Below are positions 6,824 to 15,880 of a stretch of DNA of 21,040 nucleotides, piece by piece. The stretch is from the NCBI GenBank assembly GCA_017415945.1, contig JAFQDR010000029.1, forward strand, positions 1 through 21,040, read 5' to 3'. The stretch comes from Oscillospiraceae bacterium (GTDB lineage: Bacteria; Bacillota_A; Clostridia; Oscillospirales; Oscillospiraceae). Positions within the stretch are counted from its first letter, which is position 1. Each line of letters begins with the position of its first letter. The notes below the pieces were generated by a model, which ran no database searches, was not told where the DNA came from, and saw only the letters and a program-made list of their open reading frames with translations. A program made the position numbers and the translations under genes.

Positions 6824-8242
6824 TTAGAATGCGATCTTCTTGGAAACGTAGTCCACCAGCCGGTCAACGGGGATACGAACCTGTTCCATGGTATCGCGGT
6901 CACGGACGGTGACGCAGTTGTCAGCAGCAACCTTGTCATCGCCGACGGTTTCGAAGTCAACGGTGATGCACAGAGGCGTGCCGATTTCGTCCTGACGGCG
7001 GTAACGCTTGCCGATGGAGCCTGCTTCGTCGTAGTCTACCATGAAGTGCTTGGAGAGCTCTGCGTAGATTTCCTGTGCCTTGCCGCCCAGCTTCTTGCTC
7101 AGAGGCAGAACTGCGCACTTGAAGGGAGCCAGTGCGGGGTGCAGGTGCAGAACGGTACGAACGTCGTTCTTAGCGGGGTCAACCACTTCTTCGTCGTATG
7201 CTTCCACCAGGAATGCCAGAGCCACACGGTCAGCACCCAGAGAGGGTTCGATGACGTAGGGGATGTAGCGCCGGTTCTTTTCCTGATCGTAGTAGCTCTG
7301 ATCCTTGCCGGAGGTAGTCTGGTGAGCGGTCAGGTCGAAGTCGGTACGGGAAGCAACGCCCCACAGCTCGCCCCAGCCGAAGGGGAACAGATATTCAAAG
7401 TCGGTGGTAGCATTGGAGTAGTGGCTCAGTTCTTCGGGTTCGTGATCACGCATGCGGATGTTTTCTTCCTTCATGCCCAGATCGTCCAGCCACTTGCGGC
7501 AGTAGTTCTTCCAGTAAGCAAACCATTCCAGTTCGGTGCCGGGTTCGCAGAAGAATTCCAGTTCCATCTGTTCGAATTCACGGGTACGGAAGGTGAAGTT
7601 GCCGGGAGTGATTTCGTTACGGAAGGACTTGCCGATCTGGCAAACGCCGAAGGGGATCTTCTTACGGGTGGTACGCTGAATGTTCAGGAAGTTGACAAAA
7701 ATGCCCTGAGCGGTTTCGGGACGCAGGTAAACGGTAGCTGCGGTATCCTCGTTAACACCCTGGAAGGTCTTGAACATAAGGTTAAACTTACGAACATCGG
7801 TAAAGTCGGACTTGCCGCATTCGGGGCAGGTGATGCCCTTTTCGCGGATGTAAGCCATCATACCGTCGTTATCCATTGCTTCAACAATGACATCGGTGAT
7901 GCCCTGTTCATGGTTCCAGTCCTCGATGAGCTTGTCAGCTCTGTGGCGGGACTTACAGCTCTTGCAGTCGATCAGGGGATCGTTAAAGGTTGCGACGTGG
8001 CCGGATGCCACCCAAACCTGAGGATTCATCAGGATCGCTGCGTCCAGACCTACGTTGTAGGGATTTTCCTGAACGAACTTCTTCCACCATGCTTTCTTGA
8101 CGTTGTTCTTGAATTCAACGCCCAGAGGGCCGTAGTCCCAAGTGTTAGCCAGACCGCCGTAAATTTCGCTGCCTGCGTAAACAAAACCGCGGTTCTTGCA
8201 CAGGGCTACTACCTTGTCCATTGTCTTTTCTGTGTTTTTCAT
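6824..8242 (-). CDS. glyQS: Glycine--tRNA ligase, homodimeric (alpha2) type
   Basis: A 472-residue class II aminoacyl-tRNA synthetase that charges tRNA-Gly. The N-terminus shows the typical [13 protein letters not shown]...DYGPLG block. Zinc-type cysteines occur in [12 protein letters not shown] and CPECGK. Motif 2 is in [14 protein letters not shown], with the glycine-specific AQGIFVNF just before, and motif 3 is in [14 protein letters not shown]. The C-terminal anticodon-binding domain ends in [12 protein letters not shown]. The length matches the roughly 460-residue eukaryote-like form found in Thermus, Mycoplasma and Staphylococcus, not the bacterial alpha2beta2 GlyQ/GlyS pair. TAGGAGG lies just before the ATG at 8242. 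A promoter is only about 70-95 bases upstream, which leaves no room for a T-box leader. Confidence 0.97.
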   Translation of the reverse strand: MKNTEKTMDKVVALCKNRGFVYAGSEIYGGLANTWDYGPLGVEFKNNVKKAWWKKFVQENPYNVGLDAAILMNPQVWVASGHVATFNDPLIDCKSCKSRHRADKLIEDWNHEQGITDVIVEAMDNDGMMAYIREKGITCPECGKSDFTDVRKFNLMFKTFQGVNEDTAATVYLRPETAQGIFVNFLNIQRTTRKKIPFGVCQIGKSFRNEITPGNFTFRTREFEQMELEFFCEPGTELEWFAYWKNYCRKWLDDLGMKEENIRMRDHEPEELSHYSNATTDFEYLFPFGWGELWGVASRTDFDLTAHQTTSGKDQSYYDQEKNRRYIPYVIEPSLGADRVALAFLVEAYDEEVVDPAKNDVRTVLHLHPALAPFKCAVLPLSKKLGGKAQEIYAELSKHFMVDYDEAGSIGKRYRRQDEIGTPLCITVDFETVGDDKVAADNCVTVRDRDTMEQVRIPVDRLVDYVSKKIAF

Positions 8243-8286
8243 ATTTTCCTCCTAAAACTGCGCCGATGGCTTCGGCGTGTCAATAC

Positions 8287-8307
8287 GGCACATGATGTGC
8301 CATCATG
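8287..8307. repeat. Two overlapping, mutually exclusive small palindromes in the glyQS leader
   Basis: GGCACA (8287-8292) pairs with TGTGCC (8296-8301), and CATGATG (8291-8297) pairs with CATCATG (8301-8307). The two hairpins share bases, so only one can form at a time. They lie at or just after the predicted start site of the glyQS promoter and could be an operator or an alternative leader structure. Confidence 0.4.
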
Positions 8308-8308
8308 T

Positions 8309-8337
8309 AGAATATCACACTTTTTACCATATTACAA
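8309..8337 (-). promoter_or_regulatory. Candidate promoter of glyQS
   Basis: On the minus strand TTGTAA (8337-8332) is followed after 17 bases by TATTCT (8314-8309). Predicted transcription start is near 8302, giving a leader of about 60 bases before the ATG. Confidence 0.55.
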
Positions 8338-8517
8338 CCTTTTCAGCTCGTACCTACATTTTTAATGTTTTTTCAGCTCGGCACGGTAACGATTTTGCCA
8401 TGCGTGACGTACATTTCGCCCTATTTCAGTGCCTACATCCCTTAGCGAAAAACATAAACAGCTCTCTGTCCCGTTGTCCGTCCCCTGCCGTTCGCGGCAA
8501 CACTCCAAATCTCGCTG

Positions 8518-8670
8518 TCATACCGACCGGAGCGAAACGAGGAACGAGTGAAGCGCAGTGGAGTGTATCCCCTATGGTGTGGCATCGTCCCCATCGGTCT
8601 GTTGCTTATCGAGGGGATACTCTCCACTCCACGGCTCCTCGCAGGCTCGTCGCCGTTACGGTCGGTATGA
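8518..8670. repeat. MITE-like long imperfect palindrome (about 153 bp)
   Basis: The ends TCATACCGACC (8518-8528) and GGTCGGTATGA (8660-8670) are perfect inverted repeats. Internally GTGGAGTGTATCCCCT (8558-8573) pairs with AGGGGATACTCTCCAC (8612-8627) with one mismatch. The remaining gene-free sequence (about 8340-8517 and 8671-8705) shows no coding region. No transposase is encoded, so this is either a non-autonomous mobile element or a large structured dispersed repeat. Confidence 0.65.
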
Positions 8671-8705
8671 GAGTCCTTTTCGGTAGCGTTCGCCCGCATC
8701 CTCCG

Positions 8706-8740
8706 CACAAAAACACCCCCGACAAGCGTCGAGGGTGTTT
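8706..8740 (-). terminator. Intrinsic terminator of the LRR-SLH gene
   Basis: In minus-strand RNA, AAACACCCTCGAC (8740-8728) pairs with GTCGGGGGTGTTT (8723-8711), with one U-G wobble and a four-base loop, followed by a U-rich stretch. It begins 12 bases after the stop codon. Confidence 0.85.
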
Positions 8741-8751
8741 CGCTATTCTAT

Positions 8752-11700
8752 TTACTTGTTTCCGTATACCTTATACAGGAATGTTACAACCTGCGCACGT
8801 GTACAGGTATTATTCGGGCCAAACTTGCCGTCACCGATTCCGCCGGTGACTTCGTTTTCTGCCGCCCAAATAACAGGCTTTGCAAACCAGTCGCTGTCTG
8901 CAACGTCCTTGAAGCTGCTCTTTCCGCTTACCTCGGGCTTACCATTTGCCGCATAGAGGAAAGTCGCAATCTGCGCACGAGTGCAGGTCTGGTCGGGACC
9001 AAACTTGCCTTCCGCTACGCCGCCGGTGATGCCCTGTTCCACTGCCCACAGCACAGGCTTCAGGTACCAAGCATCGTCTGCTACGTCGCTGAAGGGATTG
9101 TTCATGCTCTTGGGCTCGGGCTTGCCGTTCGCTGCCCACAGGAAGGTCACCACCTGCGCACGAGTGCAGCCGTCATCGGGGCCGAATGTGGTGGCAGAGG
9201 TACCGCCGGTGACATTGTTTTCCTTTGCCCACAGAACGGGAGCCGCATACCACGCATTATCCGCCACGTCTGTGAAGGGATTTTCAACAGGTACGGACGG
9301 TGTGGGTGTGGGCGTAGGTGTTACAGCAGGTGTGGGCTCGGGAGTCACCACAGGGGTGGGCGTAGGACTGGGAGTGGGTGTGGGAGTAGGCGTGGGTGTG
9401 GGACTCGGAGTCGGTGTGGGAGTCGGAGTCGGCGTGGGCGTAGGAGTGGGTGTGGGTGTAGGTGTCACATCCGGTTCCCCATTGATACGATAAGGAATAT
9501 TGTAATCAATCGCATATTCCATCGGTGTGCTGTCCCGCTCTACCCAGAACACGGGTTTAATAATAACAAATCCCGAGTCGGAATCAATGCTCACATCCCC
9601 ATTGAATACAACCTTTTCCAATGCTGTACAGTTCTTAAAAGCCCATTTACCAATACTCTGCAAAGATTTCGGCAACTCAATGCTCTTCAGAGAAGTACAA
9701 CCTTCGAAGGGCTGTTCATTGTGTTCAATAACGTATACTATATTGCCATACTTATCTCTCATATAGGTTTCGTAGTAGCCGCACATAACTGTCAACCCTT
9801 CATTGAGCTGAACAGAACTAAGTGCTTTACAATAACGGAATGTCGCGTTCAGCTCCGTCACGCCGGCGGGCATCACAAAGGACTTCAGCGAACTGCAGCC
9901 TTCAAAAGTACCTACCATCGTGGTAACAGTGTCGGGAAGCTCTGCCGATACCAGACCCTTACATTCGGAAAATACATACTCACCAAATTTACTGAGGTTA
10001 TCGGAAAGCACAACCGTCTTTAAGGATTCGCATCCGGCAAATGCATAGTCAGAAAGCACAGTGATTGTTTCGGGGAAGCTATCGATTTTCAGCGCTTTAC
10101 AGCCCTTGAACGCAGATTCCCCAACACTTTCAAGCTTATCGGGAAGATTTGTCTGCAGCTTTTCACAGTTCAAGAAAGCCTGACTGTCAATTTCAACCAC
10201 AGTTTGTGGTATATTAGCAGTTTTCAAAGACGTACATCCAGCAAACAGGTCACTCGACATTTTGGTAATCCCATCACTGAATGTTGCAGACTTCAGTGCG
10301 GAACAGTTTTCGAATACCCCATCACCAATCACAACAACACTTGCGGGAATTTCCACACTCTCCAGTGAAGTACAATTCTTAAACACCCAACTGCCGATTT
10401 CCGTCAGATTTTTGGAAAGTGTCACAGTTTTTAGGCTTTTACAGTCTCTAAATGTTTCCTTGTGAAGAACCAAAACTCCATCGGGAATATGGATTTCCTT
10501 GAGAGATTCACATCCGCAGAAACACCCCGAAGTCATAAAAGGATCTATTTCGGAGCCACCTAAAGCAACCAAGGTAGAGGGCAGCTCAATCTCACTCAAT
10601 GCAGCACAGCCTCCAAAGGCCTCCCCCACAATTTTTGTAATGCCTTCGCCCAACTCAACATCCTTCAATTTTTTGCAGCCATAAAATGTGTTATTTTCAA
10701 TGATACCCAATGACCCCGGCAACACAGCACGGGTCAGTTTGGAACAGCCGGAGAATGCTTTTTCGCCGAGTTCAAGCAGCCCGTCATACAGCACTGCTTC
10801 CGCAATGGGTGTAGAGCAAAACGCCTTATCCCCAATGCTCTGGAGGCTTTTAGGGAAGATCACCTTCTGCAAGGAGCTGCATCCCCAAAAGGCCTCACCA
10901 CCGATTTCTGTGGTTCCTTCGGGAATGATGATTTCCTTCAAGGCTCCGCATCCTTCAAATGCGCCATCACCTTCGAATACGTCATACACGAACCTACCAT
11001 TGGATTCAATTTTGAGCAGAGTGCTCGGAAGTTTGATGGATTCCAAGGCGCTGCAGTTGAAGAAGCTGCAGCACAGGGTAGAAACCCCCTCGGGAACCGT
11101 GATTTCCTTCAGCTTGTAACACTGAGAAAATGCGTATGCGCCGATACCGTCCATGGTCTCGGGCATTTTTACGGAAGCCAGCAGCTCACAGGACATAAAA
11201 GCTTTCTCACCGATCATAACCAGGCTCTCGGGGAACTCAATTTTCTGCAGCTTGCTGCAGCCCCAAAAAGCGCCGGCTTCTATGGTCGTCAAGGTAGAGG
11301 GAAACTGCACGGATGCCAAATTCTTGCAGCCCCAAAAAGCAGAATACTCGATTTTATCAACACCATCGGGAATGACGATTTTTGTAAGACCGGATTCATA
11401 AAAAGCATACTGAGGAATCTCAACCAAGCCTGCGGAAAGCTCTGCTGTACGCAGAGAGGTGCAGCCGTAGAAGCAGCTTTCGCCCATTTCGGTTAAGCTG
11501 TCGGGCAGAGTGATTTTCTGCAGGGCACTGCAGCCGGAAAACACATCGTTTTCCATCTTCGTCAGACCATTGCCCATAGTAACCGTCGCCAGCTTTTCAC
11601 AGCCGTTGAACGCAGCGTATTCGATGGTCTCCAAAGAATCCGGCAGCGTCACGGAGTTCAAGGCGGAGCATCCGGAAAAGGCATATTCTCCGATACGGAC

Positions 11701-12432
11701 AGTTCCCTCGGGCACATGGATTTCCTTCAACGAAGTACAAACAACAAACGCATCGGAATCGATTGCCTTCAAATTTGCCGGCAGCTTAACAGTAGTCAAT
11801 GATTCGCAATATGCAAAGGTCTCATGACGGATGCGCTGCACACCATCGGGAATGGTAATTTCCTTAAGGCTTGAGCAATACCCGAATGCACCTGCACTCA
11901 TCTTTGTCAGCCCCGCAGGGAGCTTTACCGTCCGCAGAGAGGAGCAGTCTTTAAAAGCGGCATCGCCAATGCCCCACACATTGTCGGGAATGGAGATTTC
12001 CTTCAGCGACGAACAATAGTAAAAGGCTGAGGGGCCTATGTACGTCAAAGTGGAAGGCAGTGTAACCTTTTTCAAGTTTTCATTCCAATTGAACACACTG
12101 CCGCCAATACCGGTGATTCCCTCGGAAAATACTACCTCGGTAAATTTCTCGGAGCCATCCCAGTCACTAAACATGTACATCCCCCTAAAATTGCCGTTGC
12201 CGGAAATGGTCAGAACGCCATTATTCAGTGTGTAGGAAAAATGTTTTTCATACATTGCGGTGTCATAATTCATTTCGGGCCAGGTATTCTCGTATTCATT
12301 CTCCCACCAACCCGTTTCATCTTCATACCAATTTTCCGCAGCTGCGTCGCCCTCATCCGCAAAGGCAAACACGGACATAGCGGCGCAAAGCAGAATCAGC
12401 ACAAACAAAAAGCTTAGCAATCGTTTTTTCAT
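8752..12432 (-). CDS. Secreted BspA-like leucine-rich-repeat protein with Thr-Pro linker and three SLH domains
   Basis: A 1226-residue surface protein. Residues 1-25 are a signal peptide ([20 protein letters not shown]...). A short acidic, Trp-rich region is followed, from about residue 75 to 975, by a long run of 23-residue LRR_5/BspA-type repeats of the form AFxxCSSLKxIxIPxxVxxIGxx, roughly three dozen of them. Residues about 987-1048 are a Thr-Pro (some Ser, Val) linker of wall-spanning type. The C-terminus has three S-layer homology domains, each with a PFxDVxxxxWYxxPVxWAxExxxTGG start and a CTRAQ motif, which in Gram-positives bind pyruvylated wall polysaccharide. BspA-like proteins bind host matrix or other cells, so adhesion is plausible but unproven. 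AGAGG lies eight bases before the ATG. The LRR part looks more AT-rich than nadE or glyQS. Confidence 0.93.
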   Translation of the reverse strand: MKKRLLSFLFVLILLCAAMSVFAFADEGDAAAENWYEDETGWWENEYENTWPEMNYDTAMYEKHFSYTLNNGVLTISGNGNFRGMYMFSDWDGSEKFTEVVFSEGITGIGGSVFNWNENLKKVTLPSTLTYIGPSAFYYCSSLKEISIPDNVWGIGDAAFKDCSSLRTVKLPAGLTKMSAGAFGYCSSLKEITIPDGVQRIRHETFAYCESLTTVKLPANLKAIDSDAFVVCTSLKEIHVPEGTVRIGEYAFSGCSALNSVTLPDSLETIEYAAFNGCEKLATVTMGNGLTKMENDVFSGCSALQKITLPDSLTEMGESCFYGCTSLRTAELSAGLVEIPQYAFYESGLTKIVIPDGVDKIEYSAFWGCKNLASVQFPSTLTTIEAGAFWGCSKLQKIEFPESLVMIGEKAFMSCELLASVKMPETMDGIGAYAFSQCYKLKEITVPEGVSTLCCSFFNCSALESIKLPSTLLKIESNGRFVYDVFEGDGAFEGCGALKEIIIPEGTTEIGGEAFWGCSSLQKVIFPKSLQSIGDKAFCSTPIAEAVLYDGLLELGEKAFSGCSKLTRAVLPGSLGIIENNTFYGCKKLKDVELGEGITKIVGEAFGGCAALSEIELPSTLVALGGSEIDPFMTSGCFCGCESLKEIHIPDGVLVLHKETFRDCKSLKTVTLSKNLTEIGSWVFKNCTSLESVEIPASVVVIGDGVFENCSALKSATFSDGITKMSSDLFAGCTSLKTANIPQTVVEIDSQAFLNCEKLQTNLPDKLESVGESAFKGCKALKIDSFPETITVLSDYAFAGCESLKTVVLSDNLSKFGEYVFSECKGLVSAELPDTVTTMVGTFEGCSSLKSFVMPAGVTELNATFRYCKALSSVQLNEGLTVMCGYYETYMRDKYGNIVYVIEHNEQPFEGCTSLKSIELPKSLQSIGKWAFKNCTALEKVVFNGDVSIDSDSGFVIIKPVFWVERDSTPMEYAIDYNIPYRINGEPDVTPTPTPTPTPTPTPTPTPTPSPTPTPTPTPTPSPTPTPVVTPEPTPAVTPTPTPTPSVPVENPFTDVADNAWYAAPVLWAKENNVTGGTSATTFGPDDGCTRAQVVTFLWAANGKPEPKSMNNPFSDVADDAWYLKPVLWAVEQGITGGVAEGKFGPDQTCTRAQIATFLYAANGKPEVSGKSSFKDVADSDWFAKPVIWAAENEVTGGIGDGKFGPNNTCTRAQVVTFLYKVYGNK
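9283..9470 (-). repeat. Hexanucleotide-like low-complexity repeat encoding the Thr-Pro linker
   Basis: This stretch is a run of ACC/ACT/ACG-CCx codon pairs encoding mainly alternating Thr and Pro, with occasional Ser, Val, Glu and Ala. It joins the LRR region to the SLH domains. Such repeats are prone to slippage, so linker length may vary between strains. Confidence 0.85.
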
Positions 12433-12478
12433 TGCAAGGACCTCTCTTTCACTTCACCGAAGCAAAGGTATTTTGTTT

Positions 12479-12506
12479 ATTCTACGATATATACTATATA
12501 TATCAA
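12479..12506 (-). promoter_or_regulatory. Promoter of the LRR-SLH gene
   Basis: Minus strand TTGATA (12506-12501), a 16-base AT-rich spacer, then TAGAAT (12484-12479). The start site would be near 12472, about 40 bases before the ATG. The spacer contains the alternating stretch GATATATACTATATATATC. Confidence 0.6.
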
Positions 12507-12599
12507 GCCCATTTTCGGTAAAATCGAACAAAATCCCAAAATTTTTATGCGCACCGCACAAAAAACACCGCCAAAAACGGGTTTATTCACCGCACCCCA

Positions 12600-12782
12600 C
12601 GTAGGGAGCATCGTCCCCGATGCTCCGCAATGACGCAGTAAGTAGATTGCCTATGGACAAAAAACGGAAACCTTTTCGACTGCGAACCAAACGGAGCGTC
12701 CGGGAGGACGCTCCCTACGATGGTGCACAAATTCTGTATGTGCGAAGACCTTGCGGACCGTCGAGGGCGACGGTCCCTACAC
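12600..12782. repeat. MITE-like inverted-repeat element with a third partial end
   Basis: CGTAGGGAGC (12600-12609) and GCTCCCTACG (12710-12719) are perfect terminal inverted repeats of a 120-bp unit, and the match continues imperfectly for about 28 bases on each side (ATGCTCCG against CGGAGCGT). A further related end, CGGACCGTC...GACGGTCCCTAC, follows at 12754-12778. The rest of the 12507-13050 gap carries no coding region. Confidence 0.6.
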
Positions 12783-12903
12783 CACCAATAAACCACCGCC
12801 GCACCCAAGGGCGGCCGCTAACCGACGGAGTAAGGTAAGGCTCCGTCGGCAGAACAACGCGTTTTATGCGTTGCCCTGCTGCCGCCGCTTCTACCGCACA
12901 AAT

Positions 12904-12946
12904 AGCCACCCTCGGATGACCAAGAGTGGCTCTTTTTTGTTTTTTC
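12904..12946 (+). terminator. Orphan intrinsic terminator, plus orientation
   Basis: AGCCACCCTCGG (12904-12915) pairs with CCAAGAGTGGCT (12920-12931), with two mismatches and an ATGA loop, followed by TCTTTTTTGTTTTTTC. No plus-strand gene precedes it; the neighbouring genes diverge from this region. Confidence 0.6.
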
Positions 12947-13089
12947 ATAGTCCCACTTTCCCCTTCCGTCGAAACTTTTCCGCTGTTTCCCCGTCATAAA
13001 CTTCAGTCTGGAAATTCCCATCACAATATGATAGAATGACTGGGATTACATATAATAGGAATACCATCATTCCATAAAGGAAGGATACT

Positions 13090-14430
13090 ATGAAATCTCT
13101 GATCAACGAGCTGCGTAACCGCAGGCTGCGCATCGGACTGGTGGCCATACTCATCACCGCAGTGGCGATTTCCGCGCTCATGCTGGTGGTGGCAAACAGC
13201 GCACTGGCTCTAAAATACGAAAACAACATGAACTACGGCTACTCCGCCATGGATGCCGCCGACTATGAATCCGCCGTGGAAGCCTTCGAGGCTGCCTACG
13301 CCGTAGACCCCACCCATGAGGCTGCGGTAGGTCTGGCAAAGGCATGGCACGCAGGGGGCAACACCAACAAGGCCATTCAGGTGGTGACCTCCCGCATGGA
13401 GCTGTATGAGACCAACGACGAGCTGGAAGCACTGCTGGAGGAATACAAGGAGGCCATCGGCTACTATAAAACCGTGGAGATCGCGGGCGAGACCATCAGC
13501 CGCAGCGACACCGCCGTCTTCTTCGAGAATGTGAGCTTCACCGAGGAAGACAAGGCCAATTTTGCCAAAATCCAAAACCTGGTGACGGTCAGCCTTGTGA
13601 ACTGCGGGCTCACCGATATCGAGTTCCTCCGGGGCAGCAGCAAGCTCATGTCCGTGGATCTGTCCGACAATCCCGTGTCCGACCTGTCTCCCCTGTTTGA
13701 CAAGCCCGATCTGCGCACCTTGGTCATCGACAACACCGCCATTACGGATTTTTCCCAGCTCCACAAGCTCACAGGCTTGACCACACTGAGAGCCGGCTAT
13801 CTGTGGATCACTGTGGACGATCGGGATGCCTTGACCGCCGCACTGCCCCGCTGCACCATCCATACCAGCTATGAGTACCTCATCAAAAAGCTCAATCTCG
13901 GTGGTGTGGAATTCTACACCGATGCAGTGGAGCTGGATTTGAAGGACAAGGGTCTGACGGATATTTCCTCCCTGCAGCAGTGCATCAAGCTGGAAAAGGT
14001 CGATGTAAGCGGCAACAAGATCGGCTGGTTCTCCGGCAAGTTCAAGGTACCCACCCTGACCTATCTGAATCTCAGCGGCAATCCCCTGTCCAACATTGAC
14101 GCGCTGGAGCCGCTCACCAAGCTGACCTATCTGAACGCCAACGGCTGTCAGGTCACCAATATCAAGGTGGTGGGGCTTATGCCCGAGCTCACAGAGCTGT
14201 ACCTCAGCGGCAACCCCATTTACCACGGTCACAGCGAATTGGCAAAGCTCACCAAGCTGCAAAAGCTGGATCTGTCCAAGGCCCTTGTGCAGGACAGACA
14301 CTTGGAGTACATCCCCATGGACAGTCTGACCGAGCTGGATCTGCGGGAAAACCCCAACCTTACCGAAGATGCGGTAAAGGCCTTTGCCGCAGAGCACCCC
14401 AACTGCACGGTTTACCATGATTACCAATAA
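13090..14430 (+). CDS. Membrane-anchored TPR and leucine-rich-repeat protein
   Basis: A 446-residue protein of unknown specific function. Residues about 13-40 form one hydrophobic segment after a basic N-terminus (LRNRRLRIG), so it is probably a signal anchor with the body outside the cell. Residues about 45-115 are TPR-like: SAMDAADYESAVEAFEAAYA and AVGLAKAWHAGGNTNKAIQV. From about 150 to 440 there are internalin-type LRRs of about 22 residues with the pattern LTxLxLSxNxLSxIxxL. No sortase, SLH or enzymatic motif is visible. AAGGAAGG lies seven bases before the ATG. A TATAAT at 13051-13056 could be its -10, but no good -35 accompanies it. It probably mediates protein-protein contacts at the membrane; it could also be a sensor for surface assembly. 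Confidence 0.82.
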   Translation: MKSLINELRNRRLRIGLVAILITAVAISALMLVVANSALALKYENNMNYGYSAMDAADYESAVEAFEAAYAVDPTHEAAVGLAKAWHAGGNTNKAIQVVTSRMELYETNDELEALLEEYKEAIGYYKTVEIAGETISRSDTAVFFENVSFTEEDKANFAKIQNLVTVSLVNCGLTDIEFLRGSSKLMSVDLSDNPVSDLSPLFDKPDLRTLVIDNTAITDFSQLHKLTGLTTLRAGYLWITVDDRDALTAALPRCTIHTSYEYLIKKLNLGGVEFYTDAVELDLKDKGLTDISSLQQCIKLEKVDVSGNKIGWFSGKFKVPTLTYLNLSGNPLSNIDALEPLTKLTYLNANGCQVTNIKVVGLMPELTELYLSGNPIYHGHSELAKLTKLQKLDLSKALVQDRHLEYIPMDSLTELDLRENPNLTEDAVKAFAAEHPNCTVYHDYQ

Positions 14431-14440
14431 AGTAAAAATA

Positions 14441-14542
14441 CCCTCTCAGTCAGACCCTCGTTCCTCGTGTCTGCCAGCTCCCCCAAAGGGGGAGCGCAGC
14501 CTCTCCCTTTGGGAGAGGTGCCCCGCAAGGGGCGGAGAGGGC
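14441..14542. repeat. Short palindromic dispersed element, copy 2
   Basis: The stretch holds the stems GCTCCCCC...GGGGGAGC (14477-14494) and CTCTCCC...GGGAGAG (14501-14517), then CCCC...GGGG and CGGAGAGGG. Its right half has the same block order as 1377-1430. It lies directly behind the TPR-LRR gene, ahead of the terminator, with no coding content. Confidence 0.6.
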
Positions 14543-14546
14543 AAAA

Positions 14547-14584
14547 AAACAGCACCTCGCAGAAATCCGAGGTGCTGTTTTATT
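14547..14584. terminator. Bidirectional intrinsic terminator
   Basis: AAACAGCACCTCG (14547-14559) pairs perfectly with CGAGGTGCTGTTT (14568-14580) around an eight-base loop, with an A-run before and a T-rich stretch after. It separates the plus-strand TPR-LRR gene from the minus-strand zinc-ribbon genes. Confidence 0.85.
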
Positions 14585-14593
14585 ATCTTTCGA

Positions 14594-15181
14594 TTATACA
14601 AAGAGCATACCCAAAACAAGGAAGACCACAAATGCGACCACAACTCCCGTCCAACCGGTACCGCTGTTCTTGCCGATGTACATTTCCCGCTCCTCGGGCT
14701 GCATATTCATGGCCTTTTCCGTGCGGTTGTCAATATCCTTCATGTACAGGTAATTGCCCACAACGCCGATGGCAAGACTTACCAGAAGCCCCAGCCCGGG
14801 AATCGTAAGCAGGGACAGCAGCTCGGTCGCTACCAGCGTTACAGCACCGAAGACGTACATCTTGCGGTACAGCATCCACCAGAAGCCGAAGAAAAAGGCC
14901 GCCCAGTTCCAGTCGGTAAAGCTGTTGAGGGTCTCCATCTTCTCAAAATGAGGCAGGTAATATTCCGTCTTGGTGCCGATCAAACGCTCACGGACTTCCC
15001 TTGCATCCGCAGCGGGGCTGTCGTAACGCTTGGGAGGCAGAATGATCTCCGCATCCACGATTTCGGCCTCTGCATCCACAACCACGGGCTCATCCACATC
15101 GGACAGGTTATTGCCGCAGTATTCGCAGAACTTCGCGGCATCGTCTACCCACGCGCCGCAGCTTTTACACAATTTTGCCAT
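14594..15181 (-). CDS. Zinc-ribbon, DUF2628-like membrane protein (paralog A)
   Basis: A 195-residue protein. The N-terminus is a zinc ribbon with two CxxC knuckles (C5/C8 and C19/C22), followed by an acidic, valine-rich linker. A cytoplasmic motif, YYLPHFEKMETLNSFTDWNWAA, leads into FFFGFWWMLYRKMY, the hallmark of DUF2628-type membrane proteins. About three to four hydrophobic segments follow, the last ending at the C-terminus. Function is unknown. ATG at 15181 is preferred because AAGGAG lies nine bases upstream; an in-frame TTG at 15190 is possible but is too close to the site. It follows its paralog by 24 bases, so both are likely on one mRNA. Confidence 0.82.
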   Translation of the reverse strand: MAKLCKSCGAWVDDAAKFCEYCGNNLSDVDEPVVVDAEAEIVDAEIILPPKRYDSPAADAREVRERLIGTKTEYYLPHFEKMETLNSFTDWNWAAFFFGFWWMLYRKMYVFGAVTLVATELLSLLTIPGLGLLVSLAIGVVGNYLYMKDIDNRTEKAMNMQPEEREMYIGKNSGTGWTGVVVAFVVFLVLGMLFV

Positions 15182-15205
15182 ATCTCTCAACTCCTTCTGA
15201 TATCT

Positions 15206-15880
15206 TTACAGCATAGCCGCCAGCATCCCCAAAAAGCTCATGCCCATCATCAGCCAGAAGGGAATACTGCCCAGACCGACCACCACCAAGCCGATGATCA
15301 CAGCGGTATTGGAGGTGCCTGCGTATTTTTCAACATACTGACTGCGGGCGGGCTCGCCGAATTTTTGCGCATCCGTCACCCGCTTCTGCACGGTCATCAT
15401 ATACAGGTAATTGCCAAACAGCCCGTAGCACAAAGTCAGTGCCAGCCCCAGCACGCCGCCCAAGGTGCCCAGCAGCCCCGCCACCACTGTGGCCGCCACC
15501 GCGGCGATGGCCACACCGTACATTTTGCGGTACAGCATCCAGAAGATGCCGAAGAACAATGCCGACCAGTTCAGGCTGACCTTCTGGTTCAGCATCCGCA
15601 TCTCGTCGAACTTGCGGCGGTAATACTCCACATTTGTGTGGATGAAGCGGTTTTCCTCCTGCTCATAGGGGATGTAGTCCTTCTGCTCCAAAAAGTACAG
15701 CAGAGAGCCGAACCCCTTTTCAAAGGCATCCTTGGCCCGTTCCCCGTCAAAGCGGTTCCCGTCGTCATAGGTCTCATAGACCTCAAAGGCTGCGCCGCAT
15801 TGGCTGCAAAACCGAGCGCTCGTCTCTCGCTTGGCACCGCAGCTTCCGCAGAAGCCATTCATTTCTTCATATCCGTTCAT
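15206..15880 (-). CDS. Zinc-ribbon, DUF2628-like membrane protein (paralog B)
   Basis: A 224-residue protein with the same plan as its downstream neighbour: N-terminal zinc ribbon (C11/C14 and C25/C28), a charged linker, then YYRRKFDEMRMLNQKVSLNW and FFGIFWMLYRKMYG, followed by about four hydrophobic segments. The shared FxFWMLYRKMY core and GNYLYM block show that the two arose by duplication. GAGGAGG lies just before the ATG at 15880. The longer linker (about residues 32-80) includes an aromatic, acidic stretch (LLYFLEQKDYIPYEQEENRF) absent from paralog A. The biological role is unknown; soluble zinc ribbon plus membrane domain suggests a sensor or membrane adaptor, but that is only inference. 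Confidence 0.85.
   Translation of the reverse strand: MNGYEEMNGFCGSCGAKRETSARFCSQCGAAFEVYETYDDGNRFDGERAKDAFEKGFGSLLYFLEQKDYIPYEQEENRFIHTNVEYYRRKFDEMRMLNQKVSLNWSALFFGIFWMLYRKMYGVAIAAVAATVVAGLLGTLGGVLGLALTLCYGLFGNYLYMMTVQKRVTDAQKFGEPARSQYVEKYAGTSNTAVIIGLVVVGLGSIPFWLMMGMSFLGMLAAML

Noticed and set aside
8243..8340. T-box leader expected for a glycyl-tRNA synthetase gene
   Set aside because: The leader is too short, and no T-box core sequence or associated terminator was seen.
7046..8365. Plus-strand open frame opposite glyQS
   Set aside because: It is a shadow of the glyQS gene, without start signals or recognisable domains.
8981..9493. Plus-strand frame encoding a Gly-Val repeat
   Set aside because: It is the reverse reading of the Thr-Pro linker and SLH codons of the minus-strand surface protein.
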